A stretch of DNA of 42,495 nucleotides from a virus: IMG/VR virus record IMGVR_UViG_3300027759_000159, positions 1 to 42,495 of that record. One strand, written 5' to 3'. The position numbers were made by a program, and so were the translations under genes. Shown here in pieces: positions 24,611-33,192 of this stretch. Every line of letters starts with the position of its first letter. The first letter of the stretch is position 1. Below the pieces are notes generated by a model. That model was not told the DNA's origin. It did not search any database and saw only the letters and a list, made by a program, of their open reading frames with translations.

Positions 24611-25459
24611 TTAACCTTGTCTTGATCCGCGCGAAAAGCGGAAAGTGCCATCATCGTTATTGCTTGGCGGTATAGCAATGTCTATATTTCCAACTGCGGC
24701 TATTAACTCAGCTGCCGCAACTGACGCAACAACATCAGCTTCTATGGCTATAATGTTGGCATACTCTAATGTGGGTATTTTAGGATTGTCAATAGTATCT
24801 GCAACTGCTTGGTCAATTTGTGTTCTAACTACTGTGTTGTCAGAACTTGGAGCGGTTGGGGCCAACAGTAATTCATCACCGTAGGTAGCAACAAAATCCA
24901 TGGCATAAATTCCTTGTCTGCCAGCAATTTCTATCGCCGCAGACAAATCAGAACTTGCTGTTCCTTGTAAGTAATCAACAACCGCATCGACTCCATATCT
25001 TACCGCAGGTTGCAAGAAAGCGGAAATATATCTAGCCGGTTCGTTGCCAACGATTACTTCGTAATTAAGTAACCCTTGATATGCTCCATCATACAGTGCC
25101 GTTTGAACTTGTTCTTGCAAGATAGGAGCGTCTAGATAGTCGGTTAAACTATTGATACTGTATGCTCCGGTCCACGCAGCCGGAGTGTTTAATACAATAA
25201 GAGTCAAAGTAGGATCGGTTATAAGATCCAAGGCCGCAGGTTTTATTAGTCCAACCAAAACCAAATTAGCCGGAGTTTGCCCGTAGAGACCTATTCCTCT
25301 AGTGGCGATGTCGGTGCCAGCATACACCGCTTCACCATTGGTGGCAATGTACCAGTCTGGTAATAATTCTCCAGTGGCATCAACTGACGTATAGGCGGCG
25401 GCAGCACGTGCCTGTGCTATCAATGCTGTAACTTGTCCTGTGGTTAAGATTGTGGTCAT
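24611..25459 (-). CDS. Unassigned structural or hub-associated protein, 282 aa
   Basis: Coupled to gp5 by an ATGA overlap and followed by gp25. It is Ala-rich and mostly helical. The central part reads YGQTPANLVLVGLIKPAALD, then LNTPAAWTGAYSINSLTDYL, a pattern (Y-G-x-TP ... G-x-IKP ... WTG ... L-x-D-x-L) I associate with helical modules in phage tail and peptidoglycan-contact proteins of T4-like aquatic phages, though I cannot name the family securely. Because the adjacent gp5 appears to lack the T4 lysozyme domain, this protein is a possible partner at the spike. I see no catalytic residues that would make it a hydrolase. Confidence 0.65.
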   Translation of the reverse strand: MTTILTTGQVTALIAQARAAAAYTSVDATGELLPDWYIATNGEAVYAGTDIATRGIGLYGQTPANLVLVGLIKPAALDLITDPTLTLIVLNTPAAWTGAYSINSLTDYLDAPILQEQVQTALYDGAYQGLLNYEVIVGNEPARYISAFLQPAVRYGVDAVVDYLQGTASSDLSAAIEIAGRQGIYAMDFVATYGDELLLAPTAPSSDNTVVRTQIDQAVADTIDNPKIPTLEYANIIAIEADVVASVAAAELIAAVGNIDIAIPPSNNDDGTFRFSRGSRQG

Positions 25460-27105
25460 GATGTTGTCGGTACTGTTTGAGTTGCTGGTTTTGTTCCAAG
25501 GAATTCAGCTTTGTTAACTGGCGATATAACTGGCCTTGTTGCGATTCTGTTGAATGCTGCTTGGGCCAATTCAGTATTGCTTCCTACTCGTGGAACTGTG
25601 ACCGTACTAGTCGAAGTCGCTGAAGCAACGGCATTGGCTGATGTATCATTTAAGTTGGTAGTGACATCAACTCCACTGTTGTGTCCTTTGAACGGTTCGT
25701 GGGTAGGAGCTCTGGTAACAATAGTTGGTAATACTCCGGGCTCAGACACCCAACCTTTATTGGCTACCCATCGCGTGTCGGGCAGTTTGAATCCGCTCAT
25801 GCTGGCCACTGGACTGACTGCCGCGGCAGATCCGCCATTTAAGTTAATAACTGATGCCTTGAGATTTAAACTTGATCCAGCATTCCAACTGCCAGATTTA
25901 CTTTGTAATGACAATGCGCCGTCACTTCTGATTCCAATCCGAGTTTGCCCATACATAGATATTGCCTGGGCGGTACTCATGGTAATACCTGCGACTCCTT
26001 CTAACTTGAGTTGGGCATTGGCTTTTAATTTAATACTTCCACCGGCATACATGTTAATATCTTTGTCGGCGTGTAAGTTTAATGTGCCTTGTGTTCTTAC
26101 GTTAACTGAGTTGGTGCTGTAAAGATCTATAGTTCCGTTTTGCCCTAACTCAATCCAACTCTGTCCATTGGCGTGGCAAATATAAAAACAATTGCCATCG
26201 TCGCTCATGGTTATCTGATGGCCTTTGGCTGTGCGTATACGAACCAGGGTATCTTTGCCACCTAGGTCGCCATCGTCCATGACCAAGGTGTGGCCACCCA
26301 TACGACCAATTATCACTATGTCTTGTGGTTTAACTGCGCCTGTTTCTAACTGTTTCTTGATAGTTTCTGGTTTTAATCCGCCCTGATATATTGGCTTTCC
26401 TGGAGTGCTGATTCCATATACCGAACTAGGACTTTCTCGTTGACTACTGCTTTTGATAGGTCCACGAACAGTATCAGTGATTAATCCTTGTTGTAGAAAT
26501 GTGCCAGCAATGACACTTTGCACTGGTTTCTGTTGATCATAAAACTTGGGATTCTGATTAATGCCGACGTTCAGTTCGTTAATTTCTGTTACTGGCAACT
26601 GTGTAGCATCACCAAATAGCCCCGACGCTTTGGCTGTGCTTGATAGTGCATATTCTTTTGTGTCTACTGCACCAATTGCTGGAATCATACGATTGATTCC
26701 ATTTACTGGCACACACCCTACATAGAAACCTTTAGTAGGATCGCCTCCTACAAAGAAACACAATACTTGAACTCCAATGTCCGGCGGTGTAAACCACATG
26801 CCATAGCTGTTACTATTGCCAGGATATGTGCCGGCTCCTGCACTGGTTCCTAACGGTGCTGTTGCTCCGTAAAAAGGCGGACAATAACTCACTGTGCGCC
26901 ACAAACTAGGATCACCTAGATTAGGTGTGCCGTCTTTATTGGTAGCACCAAATTGATCAATATACACTTGTAGTCGTCCACTACGGGTAGTATCTACATT
27001 GTTGACCACTGTGCCAATAAACGGACCCATTTCCGCAGGCATGCCACCACGATCAAATTTGTAGTTCTCTGGGCGACCTCGACTTCTTTGCGTATTCTCT
27101 GACAT
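25456..27105 (-). CDS. gp5: Baseplate hub/tail spike protein gp5 without a lysozyme domain, 549 aa
   Basis: gp5 forms the membrane-piercing spike at the tip of the tail tube. Residues about 25-150 form the N-terminal OB-fold (GPFIGTVVNNVDTTRSGRLQ, then WFTPPDIGVQVLCFFVGGDP). Residues about 265-420 begin with RMGGHTLVMDDGDLGGKDTL and continue into repeated short strands (ITMSDDGNCFYIC, WIELGQNGTIDLYS, NLHADKDINMYAGGSIKLKA), the trimeric beta-helix of VgrG/gp5 spikes. The stretch between (about 150-265) is Gln/Ser/Pro-rich and shows no lysozyme motif, unlike T4 gp5. The C-terminal 100 residues are low-complexity Thr/Val/Ala. Confidence 0.85.
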   Translation of the reverse strand: MSENTQRSRGRPENYKFDRGGMPAEMGPFIGTVVNNVDTTRSGRLQVYIDQFGATNKDGTPNLGDPSLWRTVSYCPPFYGATAPLGTSAGAGTYPGNSNSYGMWFTPPDIGVQVLCFFVGGDPTKGFYVGCVPVNGINRMIPAIGAVDTKEYALSSTAKASGLFGDATQLPVTEINELNVGINQNPKFYDQQKPVQSVIAGTFLQQGLITDTVRGPIKSSSQRESPSSVYGISTPGKPIYQGGLKPETIKKQLETGAVKPQDIVIIGRMGGHTLVMDDGDLGGKDTLVRIRTAKGHQITMSDDGNCFYICHANGQSWIELGQNGTIDLYSTNSVNVRTQGTLNLHADKDINMYAGGSIKLKANAQLKLEGVAGITMSTAQAISMYGQTRIGIRSDGALSLQSKSGSWNAGSSLNLKASVINLNGGSAAAVSPVASMSGFKLPDTRWVANKGWVSEPGVLPTIVTRAPTHEPFKGHNSGVDVTTNLNDTSANAVASATSTSTVTVPRVGSNTELAQAAFNRIATRPVISPVNKAEFLGTKPATQTVPTTS

Positions 27106-27108
27106 GCT

Positions 27109-30100
27109 TTATCCGAAAAAATCATTTAAGTCTGCTGGTGTGCTTTGTGGAGCATCCAACAGACGTGGTGTTTCATTGTTTCCGGCAGACAAATATTCAC
27201 TGGTTGATGCCGAATCACCTGAATCATCTGTGCCTGCCATAGTCTGATTACTTAGCGGGTTTACAACTGGTGGCCTTTCAATGTCTGCAATTTGCGGTAT
27301 GCCTAATCTAGCACGAATATAAGGATCAGTAGGGTCAGCATTACCTAAAGCCGCTATTTGTTCAGCGGTCAATCCATAGTATGGATCTAATACAACAGCT
27401 GCTCCGGCTGTGTTCACTGTGTTGTTTAATTTTGATGGCGCGGCAAAAGTCCTGTTTAATAATCCTATTACCTGACTGCTGCTGGTAGGCAGTCCTGGTA
27501 GGATAGATGGCCTGGTTGACTGACCGCCTAATACGTTTTGTGCCAAGAAATTTACAGCGGCGTTTGTTGCTGCGCCAACTGCGCCATTGACCGTGGTTGG
27601 TATCCAAGCCGGCATTGCAAATCCGCCAATGGCTGCAGTTGCAGAAGCACCGACTCTGCTAGAACTCAAAGCAGTAATGGCCTGTTGTTGAAGAAATTCT
27701 GTAGCAGCTGCGGCCGCAGCATTGTCTGCTGTGGTTTTTTCTAGCAGTATACTGCCTTTGATTTCTTGTGTAAATTTACCTTTGGCAAAAGTGCTATAAC
27801 ATTCTTTGGCAATAAATGTTCTGTTAATTGCGGCTGGTCCGCCGGCGCGACCAGTTAGTGCAGTAGCATCAGTGCTGGCACCGGACGTTGAAGAAACTGC
27901 TTGGCCAGTAATTGTTTGTAATCCAGTGTTGAGATTATAGTCATCAGCTGAGTTGAATGCAATACGGTACAAAATTTGTCCAGCATCAAAATTTATTGTG
28001 CCATCAGCTAAAAAAGAACTGAAATAATCAGAACTACCAATTGGGCGTCCAACAAATGCTTCCCCTTGTTGTAACCAGGCCGGATCACCTACAATGGTTA
28101 TTGAGCTTTCTTTAAAGTCTGCTGGATTAAACAATTGTTCAGCAGCATTGGCCACAGGTTCATTGGTTTTGCCATCGGCACCTTGACTGCTTTCTGTGCT
28201 TCGTGTTTGATGACTTTGTTGAATTTGATCTTCGGGTGCCGTTCCTGACCCTGCACCTGCTTTGTTAAAATTGATACCAGTCAAGGTTAGGTAATATAGA
28301 TTATTCAAGGTTTCTTCGTAATTTAATACCGAAGTGTTTTTACCAGTAAACCAATAGTTGTATTCTTTTTGCACTCCTGTAAAAGTTGGTTTAGGAAAGT
28401 ATTGACTGTTGAGCTGTGCAATGCGGTATGGACTGATGATGTATTTGATATTATAGGCAAAGTCATTTCGCTTGGGGTCGTACTTGTCAAATTGCGGTGT
28501 GGCCTGAAGATTGATTTTGAACCAGGCTACATTTTTTGCGGCTGTTCCATTGCTTAATAGTTGTCCAGTTTTTTGATCATAGGTAACCAACTGTTGGTCT
28601 TCAAGATAAGAACTATTACGAACAATTTGATCCAGCAGTTGCACAATCTGCATACCAGCTGTTGCACCTTGCGTCCGACTGTTGGTGTCTACACTTTGTT
28701 TACTACCTAACTTTTGATCAGCAGCTGTTGTGCCAACAGCGTTACTAGTTTTACTTCGATCAATGTTTCCTGGTTTTTTTACCTTGGCATTTTTTAATGC
28801 TGCAGTGGCAAACTCCACAGAATAAACATCTGGATAGGTGTACGGAAAGTCAGCACCAGGACCCGATAACTCACGTTGATAATTGTTTAGTGCAGTTATT
28901 AGTCCTTGACGAATAGTTCCTCTTGAAATTACAGCAGCATTGGCTGGAGCTGGAGGATTACTTGATCCTTCTCGATCTCGTTCTTCATCTTGACGATTTG
29001 GATTGTTTGCGACATCTAAACCGCCATTTATTAAATCATTCACAGATTGGCCGTTAAGTTCAATATTGTAAGGAATAGATCCACGTTTGGAACCCACGTT
29101 GATGTTGTAATGCACTCCAACGGCCTTGACATCATATTCGACCAATTTGCTACCTACTTTAAATTTAATGTCTTTGATTTGGATTGGGAAAAATTTTTCT
29201 ACAAACGCATTGGCATCTGTATTTGTGTTGGCACTGTTGAGGTTGCCTGGTGCACCTCTGACCAAGTTGCCATTTTGATCGTAGCCATAAAATCGTATGA
29301 CCATTAGATATACAATACTGGACAAACTTTTTTTAGTTGCTACATCTGGATAAAATTGTTGCGCCGCTTTGGTCAAGTTAGGAATAAGAGTGATACCAGT
29401 GGGCTCGGTTATGGTAAAGTCTATATCAACCACATTGTGACCTGATCCTGTTCCTTTGCCCATTATTTTAGATTGCAGTTTAACTGTTTCAATGTAATAA
29501 TCGTTTCCAAAATAGGGTGTTCGACTTCCTGTAGGAATGCCTGCACTTTGCATTAACAGCGCACAACCGGTTAGATTTTTTCTCCCAGTGGCGACCATAG
29601 TTGTATAGGCTTCTTTAGTAGTGAGATAAAGAGAAACACCATAGGTGTAACTGGCGTATTGATCCAACACATTTGGCAAGGGTGTTATTGGTGAATTACT
29701 GAAAATTGTATTGATTTCTTGTTGCGTCGCATTTGGAGTTTTTGCTTGGCCAGAATCTTCACCTGGTGCACCAACACCTATTTGTGTATTGGCCGGAGGT
29801 GCGGCCAAATCAGGACCTGGAATTACACCACTGCCTTCACGATTTATATCTAGTCGTCTAGGATCGTTGGCCGCATAAGCTGCCGAGCTCTGACCACCAC
29901 CTGTGCTGGTAGCCTGTGTTTGACTAAGTGGTCTGGTTGGTGCATCAAGTCCTTGATTCACATTAGGAGTGCCTGCGGCAGAATCACCCGGAGGGATAGC
30001 ATTAGTGCCAGATGTAGTGTCAGGTGTAGTGGCCACTCGACCGTCGGGTCGCAGGACTTGTTGTGGGTTATCTGGCGACTGTGGTAACGATCCTGAGGCC

Positions 30101-30360
30101 GTAGCCAACTGGTCTTCCCTGACCAAGTTTCCTGAGCTGGCTGTAGAAAGTGCGCCTGTGGTAATGGCATTGGCAATAAATTGTTGACCGCCTTGTGCTA
30201 CAAATTGAGCATAGGCCTGTGCTTCTAATGTTCCAGGAGCAGCCCCAGAATATGTGTCATTGCCCAGTTGAATGCTCAACTGGATCGCCGTCATCTGTTT
30301 TAAAGACAAAGGTTGCCCTGGTATATAAATTTCGCCGCCAATCAAAAGTTGTGTGGCCAT
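27109..30360 (-). CDS. Large baseplate hub-associated structural protein, 1083 aa
   Basis: The N-terminal 230 residues are Gln/Ala/Ser/Gly-rich and look disordered. The ordered region begins near residue 225 with PLPNVLDQYASYTYGVSLYL and KEAYTTMVATGRK, and includes YFGNDYYIETVKLQSKIMGK and VVDIDFTITEPTGITLIPNL. This block recurs in structural proteins of aquatic T4-like phages. Further on are KFFPIQIKDIKFKVGSKLVE and, near residue 650, FDKYDPKRNDFAYNIKYIIS. The Ala-rich C-terminal third (TATEFLQQQAITALSSSRV-like) is probably helical. Its place directly before gp5 and after a gp53-type protein suggests a hub or tube-end role. No enzymatic motif seen; function inferred. Confidence 0.75.
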   Translation of the reverse strand: MATQLLIGGEIYIPGQPLSLKQMTAIQLSIQLGNDTYSGAAPGTLEAQAYAQFVAQGGQQFIANAITTGALSTASSGNLVREDQLATASGSLPQSPDNPQQVLRPDGRVATTPDTTSGTNAIPPGDSAAGTPNVNQGLDAPTRPLSQTQATSTGGGQSSAAYAANDPRRLDINREGSGVIPGPDLAAPPANTQIGVGAPGEDSGQAKTPNATQQEINTIFSNSPITPLPNVLDQYASYTYGVSLYLTTKEAYTTMVATGRKNLTGCALLMQSAGIPTGSRTPYFGNDYYIETVKLQSKIMGKGTGSGHNVVDIDFTITEPTGITLIPNLTKAAQQFYPDVATKKSLSSIVYLMVIRFYGYDQNGNLVRGAPGNLNSANTNTDANAFVEKFFPIQIKDIKFKVGSKLVEYDVKAVGVHYNINVGSKRGSIPYNIELNGQSVNDLINGGLDVANNPNRQDEERDREGSSNPPAPANAAVISRGTIRQGLITALNNYQRELSGPGADFPYTYPDVYSVEFATAALKNAKVKKPGNIDRSKTSNAVGTTAADQKLGSKQSVDTNSRTQGATAGMQIVQLLDQIVRNSSYLEDQQLVTYDQKTGQLLSNGTAAKNVAWFKINLQATPQFDKYDPKRNDFAYNIKYIISPYRIAQLNSQYFPKPTFTGVQKEYNYWFTGKNTSVLNYEETLNNLYYLTLTGINFNKAGAGSGTAPEDQIQQSHQTRSTESSQGADGKTNEPVANAAEQLFNPADFKESSITIVGDPAWLQQGEAFVGRPIGSSDYFSSFLADGTINFDAGQILYRIAFNSADDYNLNTGLQTITGQAVSSTSGASTDATALTGRAGGPAAINRTFIAKECYSTFAKGKFTQEIKGSILLEKTTADNAAAAAATEFLQQQAITALSSSRVGASATAAIGGFAMPAWIPTTVNGAVGAATNAAVNFLAQNVLGGQSTRPSILPGLPTSSSQVIGLLNRTFAAPSKLNNTVNTAGAAVVLDPYYGLTAEQIAALGNADPTDPYIRARLGIPQIADIERPPVVNPLSNQTMAGTDDSGDSASTSEYLSAGNNETPRLLDAPQSTPADLNDFFG

Positions 30361-30361
30361 G

Positions 30362-30664
30362 TTAGAATCCCAATGTATCGCGCAGTGTGTTTATGGTAGG
30401 AAGATAAATGGTAGTTCCTGCTTTGAAATCCAGAGGTGGTGCTTGTAGCGTGTTGGGATTGCGTTGATAAAATACCCACCACAAGGTTGGTGTTTGATAC
30501 AAGTCAAGTGCCAATAGATCTGGCCTATATTGATAGGTTAAATTTATCACCATCTGCTGATCGTCTGGCAGTTTTGGTATAGGCCTGTTGACCATTGGGT
30601 TAAGATAGAACTGTGTGTAGCCCGTGGTAAAATAAGGACTAGTTGAGTCGTATGTATTGGCCAT
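30362..30664 (-). CDS. LysM-like baseplate wedge protein (gp53-type), 100 aa
   Basis: The core YRPDLLALDLYQTPTLWWVF followed by YQRNPNTLQAPPLDFKAGTT and IYLP is a LysM-like fold: a helix ending in LYG/Q-x-P-x-LWW, then a short strand entering G-T-x-I-x-LP. T4 gp53, which clamps wedges together, contains the same module (IYGNPQLYWVLL). The protein is much shorter than T4 gp53 (about 196 aa). It overlaps the preceding gene by TAATG. In contractile tails such LysM proteins bind the hub rather than peptidoglycan. Confidence 0.75.
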   Translation of the reverse strand: MANTYDSTSPYFTTGYTQFYLNPMVNRPIPKLPDDQQMVINLTYQYRPDLLALDLYQTPTLWWVFYQRNPNTLQAPPLDFKAGTTIYLPTINTLRDTLGF

Positions 30665-32703
30665 TACCAGAATCCTCCTTTAAGCAAGTTACCATTGGCA
30701 AAACCTCTGAGACTAAATTGTTGACTGACTTGACTGCGTGTCTGCACTGGCAATAACACCAGGCTCATTTCCATTTTGGTAGGAACATAGGTAGGGTTGC
30801 CAGCGGCCAAGCTGCCTTGTGGTGCAAACGGTGCTGTTACAGCACCTGGAAAAATCTTCTGCCCAAGACTGGAGAGCCGTTGAATCGTACTGCTTATTGG
30901 ATTGCCCAAGGTTGTTTGTCTAGTGCGAGCGGCCAATTGGTTACCACCATTGACCACAGTGCTTTGGGCACGAATATAGTTGACATCTGCGGGCAAGTTG
31001 TAGTTGAACTGTGACACCAAGCAAGGATGTCGATTAAACTGAAAGTCTCCTAGACCACTTAAAAATACCAGTGGTGGAGGTGTTCCGCGTTGTGCATCTT
31101 GTCCGTAGAACATTTTAGTAACTGATCTAAAAAAGTGTATGCAGGCCAGCATATAATTGGCCTCAACTGTGTCTTGAGCTGTAAATGTGGCTTTGATATT
31201 GATTCCGTCTATGTAACTGTTCTGATAAAAATAACCACGATAGTTACTGTGTGTAAGGTCATACTGAGAATAATTTGCCCGGTATGCTGTGTCTATTGTT
31301 GGTGTGTATGGAAATATTACTCCGTCGGTGTCACGCAGAGGCCAAAGCAATGGACCGCAGTCGGGTGCGTTATACAGATAGTCCGATGCGTTTGCCAACT
31401 GCAATCTTACACGCCAGTCGCCGGTGGCCGCATTGTTGTTGCTTTGCACTCGGGCTGTTTGTTGATTTTGTGCTTGTCTCAATAGTCCTTGAGCTCTTGC
31501 GGCGGCATCAGCAATGGCAGTTGTGACTGCTGTGCCACCTGGAATTAAACTTGCGGCTGCAGCCAACGCGGCGGCGGTTGATAGTGGAGGTGTTGCCAGG
31601 CTTGGATCGTTGACTGTGCCCGGAGTGTTGGCCTTTACTATTAGATTGTTAACAGCGTTAGATGCTGGTGCATCACCAGCATCAACAAAAGTTTGATCTT
31701 GGGCTGTAAGAATTGCTTGTTGTTCAGTAAGACCGCTGGCTACAATCTGACCTGTTTTTTCATTCTTGACATAGTAGGTGCCTTTTTCTGGATCTCGCCC
31801 AGTGACGTAGCCAACATTGCCAGCGGCGTTGTCAGTTGTAGTAGGTATCAATGATCCATTGGCATCAACTGGTAGTCCATCGCCATTGACGTATCCACCA
31901 AAGCCATCAGGATATACATTGCCGAATCCTTCGCCACTTTGGTTTGTATTGACTGATACAGCATTTGTAGTTGGATTCGGCGTTGCCCCTGTTTCATTAA
32001 CTCCATAACCTTCCAAGGTAGTTGGATCCACTGTGGCTTGAACTCCAAATCCTTCTAGGGTGGTTGGATCCACTGTGGCTTGAACTCCAAATCCTTCTAG
32101 GGTGGTTGGATCCACTCTAGAATAAGCAGTTGATGGCGCTGGGGGTCCAACAAATCCTGGAGTACCAGGAGTGCTACTAGATATCGCAAAAGCACTGCTG
32201 AGAGATCTTGTGGTGGTGTTGATTGCTTGGTTAGTATAGGGTTGCAGTGCTGGTGGCACTACCGAGGCCACAGCTTGTTTTACTGTGTTGGTTGCCAAGC
32301 TGATTGCTGTGTTTTGTACCTGATTGACTAGACTGTTGGCAATACTACTTGGATTTGGTAAAATCTTTGAAAGACTTGGAAAACTTGATGACAGACTTGG
32401 TAGACCAGAAGTAAGACTGTCTATAGATGGAATATTGCTAGTTATGCTTGAAAGGCTTGGAAACTCTGATGTAAAACTACTCAATGAATCAAAGTTGAAA
32501 CTGGGAGCCAGTGTGGTTACATCTGCAGGAATAATGTCACCAATGAAGTTAGAATCAAACCAGCTCGAGTCGCCAGCAAAAGTGCTGACTTGTTCTTGTA
32601 GTTGATTAAAACCGTCAGACAAAAATTCTTGGCCGTTTTCAATGATGTTGGATGCTACTGCAGAGGCTTCTGTGGCAAAACCGGCTAAGTCTTCAACGCC
32701 CAT
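30664..32703 (-). CDS. Virion structural protein with tandem 14-aa repeats, 679 aa
   Basis: Residues 1-130 hold a Ser/Leu/Pro-rich periodic stretch (FPSLSSITSNIPSIDSLTSG). Near residues 190-235 are three 14-aa repeats (VDPTTLEGFGVQAT). A middle Ala/Asn-rich linker leads to a folded C-terminal domain from about residue 420: GDWRVRLQLANASDYLYN, FTAQDTVEANYMLACIHFFR, SVTKMFYGQDAQRG, PPLVFLSGLGDFQFNRHPCL and FNYNLPADVNYIRA. That domain recurs in structural proteins of aquatic T4-like phages and probably belongs to the baseplate or tail tube interface. It follows the cupin-like gene by 18 bases and precedes the LysM protein. Confidence 0.75.
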   Translation of the reverse strand: MGVEDLAGFATEASAVASNIIENGQEFLSDGFNQLQEQVSTFAGDSSWFDSNFIGDIIPADVTTLAPSFNFDSLSSFTSEFPSLSSITSNIPSIDSLTSGLPSLSSSFPSLSKILPNPSSIANSLVNQVQNTAISLATNTVKQAVASVVPPALQPYTNQAINTTTRSLSSAFAISSSTPGTPGFVGPPAPSTAYSRVDPTTLEGFGVQATVDPTTLEGFGVQATVDPTTLEGYGVNETGATPNPTTNAVSVNTNQSGEGFGNVYPDGFGGYVNGDGLPVDANGSLIPTTTDNAAGNVGYVTGRDPEKGTYYVKNEKTGQIVASGLTEQQAILTAQDQTFVDAGDAPASNAVNNLIVKANTPGTVNDPSLATPPLSTAAALAAAASLIPGGTAVTTAIADAAARAQGLLRQAQNQQTARVQSNNNAATGDWRVRLQLANASDYLYNAPDCGPLLWPLRDTDGVIFPYTPTIDTAYRANYSQYDLTHSNYRGYFYQNSYIDGINIKATFTAQDTVEANYMLACIHFFRSVTKMFYGQDAQRGTPPPLVFLSGLGDFQFNRHPCLVSQFNYNLPADVNYIRAQSTVVNGGNQLAARTRQTTLGNPISSTIQRLSSLGQKIFPGAVTAPFAPQGSLAAGNPTYVPTKMEMSLVLLPVQTRSQVSQQFSLRGFANGNLLKGGFW
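32001..32126 (-). repeat. Three 42-bp tandem repeats inside the 679-aa structural gene
   Basis: Three in-frame units of 42 bases (14 codons) lie head to tail at 32001-32042, 32043-32084 and 32085-32126. Two boundaries contain the identical 20-mer TTGGATCCACTGTGGCTTGA. They encode VDPTTLEGFGVQAT and slightly changed copies. Near-identity at DNA level indicates recent slippage or unequal recombination. Confidence 0.85.
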
Positions 32704-32721
32704 ATTCTATCCTTGTTAGTC

Positions 32722-33096
32722 CTAATACAGTTCGGCCAACACTGTTGGATCTGTTTCAGTTGTTGCGTGAACACAATACCAGACTGAATCTGCCAGTGTG
32801 TAGATAGTGTAACGTGTCATTGCTTCGAACACAAAATGTGCAGGAGCTAAAAATTTTAGTTGTTGGTCTCCATTTTCAACCATGACACTACCTTGTCCCA
32901 GTATAGTCACATGATCATCAGGAAATCGCTTAGAATAAATTTTTAATCCGGCTGGTACTCGATAGGCCTTTATATACACGCCGTCACTGTGTATATTTTT
33001 AATTTTGGCCATATCTGACAAAGTTGCGCGGGCAGGCATTTCGACAGGTTCCAAACTGTCGGTCTCAGTGGTTAATTGTGTGTTGGTATTCAGCAT
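32722..33096 (-). CDS. Cupin-like (RmlC-fold) protein, 124 aa
   Basis: I choose the ATG at 33096 (MLNTNTQLTTETDS); the TTG at 33111 would add five residues without support. The second half has the spacing of a small cupin barrel: IYSKRFPDDHVTILGQGSVM, VENGDQQLKFLAPAHFVFEA, MTRYTIYTLADSVWYCVHAT. A single His before the turn and another in CVHAT could bind metal, but the usual two-His-one-Glu motif is incomplete. Proteins of this shape are common in T4-like aquatic phages; their role is unsettled (structural accessory or small-molecule binding). It is the first gene of the leftward late block. Confidence 0.7.
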   Translation of the reverse strand: MLNTNTQLTTETDSLEPVEMPARATLSDMAKIKNIHSDGVYIKAYRVPAGLKIYSKRFPDDHVTILGQGSVMVENGDQQLKFLAPAHFVFEAMTRYTIYTLADSVWYCVHATTETDPTVLAELY

Positions 33097-33125
33097 CTTG
33101 TATTTACCCAAAACAAAATAGGCGT

Positions 33126-33133
33126 AGTTTATA
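33126..33133 (-). promoter_or_regulatory. Possible late promoter TATAAACT for the leftward structural block
   Basis: TATAAACT on the minus strand, 29 bases upstream of the cupin-like ATG, matches six of eight positions of TATAAATA. It is the only late-like element I can find upstream of the cupin-to-gp25 gene run, which otherwise lacks a promoter. Confidence 0.3.
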
Positions 33134-33139
33134 AAAAGG

Positions 33140-33167
33140 TTGACAACTGTGGTTTTTGTGCTACAAT
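33140..33167 (+). promoter_or_regulatory. Sigma70-like promoter for gp55
   Basis: A perfect TTGACA (33140-33145) is followed after 16 bases by TACAAT (33162-33167). Transcription would start near 33174, just before AGGAG (33180-33184) and the GTG start at 33193. An AATAAATA (33165-33172) overlaps the -10 box and might also let gp55 act on its own gene late. Confidence 0.6.
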
Positions 33168-33192
33168 AAATATATTATTAGGAGACCCACCT

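Noticed and set aside
25511-26122. 203-codon plus-strand frame opposite gp5
   Set aside because: Antisense shadow of a well-supported spike gene; no start signal.
32001-32126. CRISPR array
   Set aside because: The repeats are in-frame tandem codons with no spacers and no cas genes.
33076-33192. Upstream extension of gp55 to 344 aa
   Set aside because: The added 39 codons cover the promoter region and have no ribosome site, while GTG 33193 has AGGAG at good spacing.
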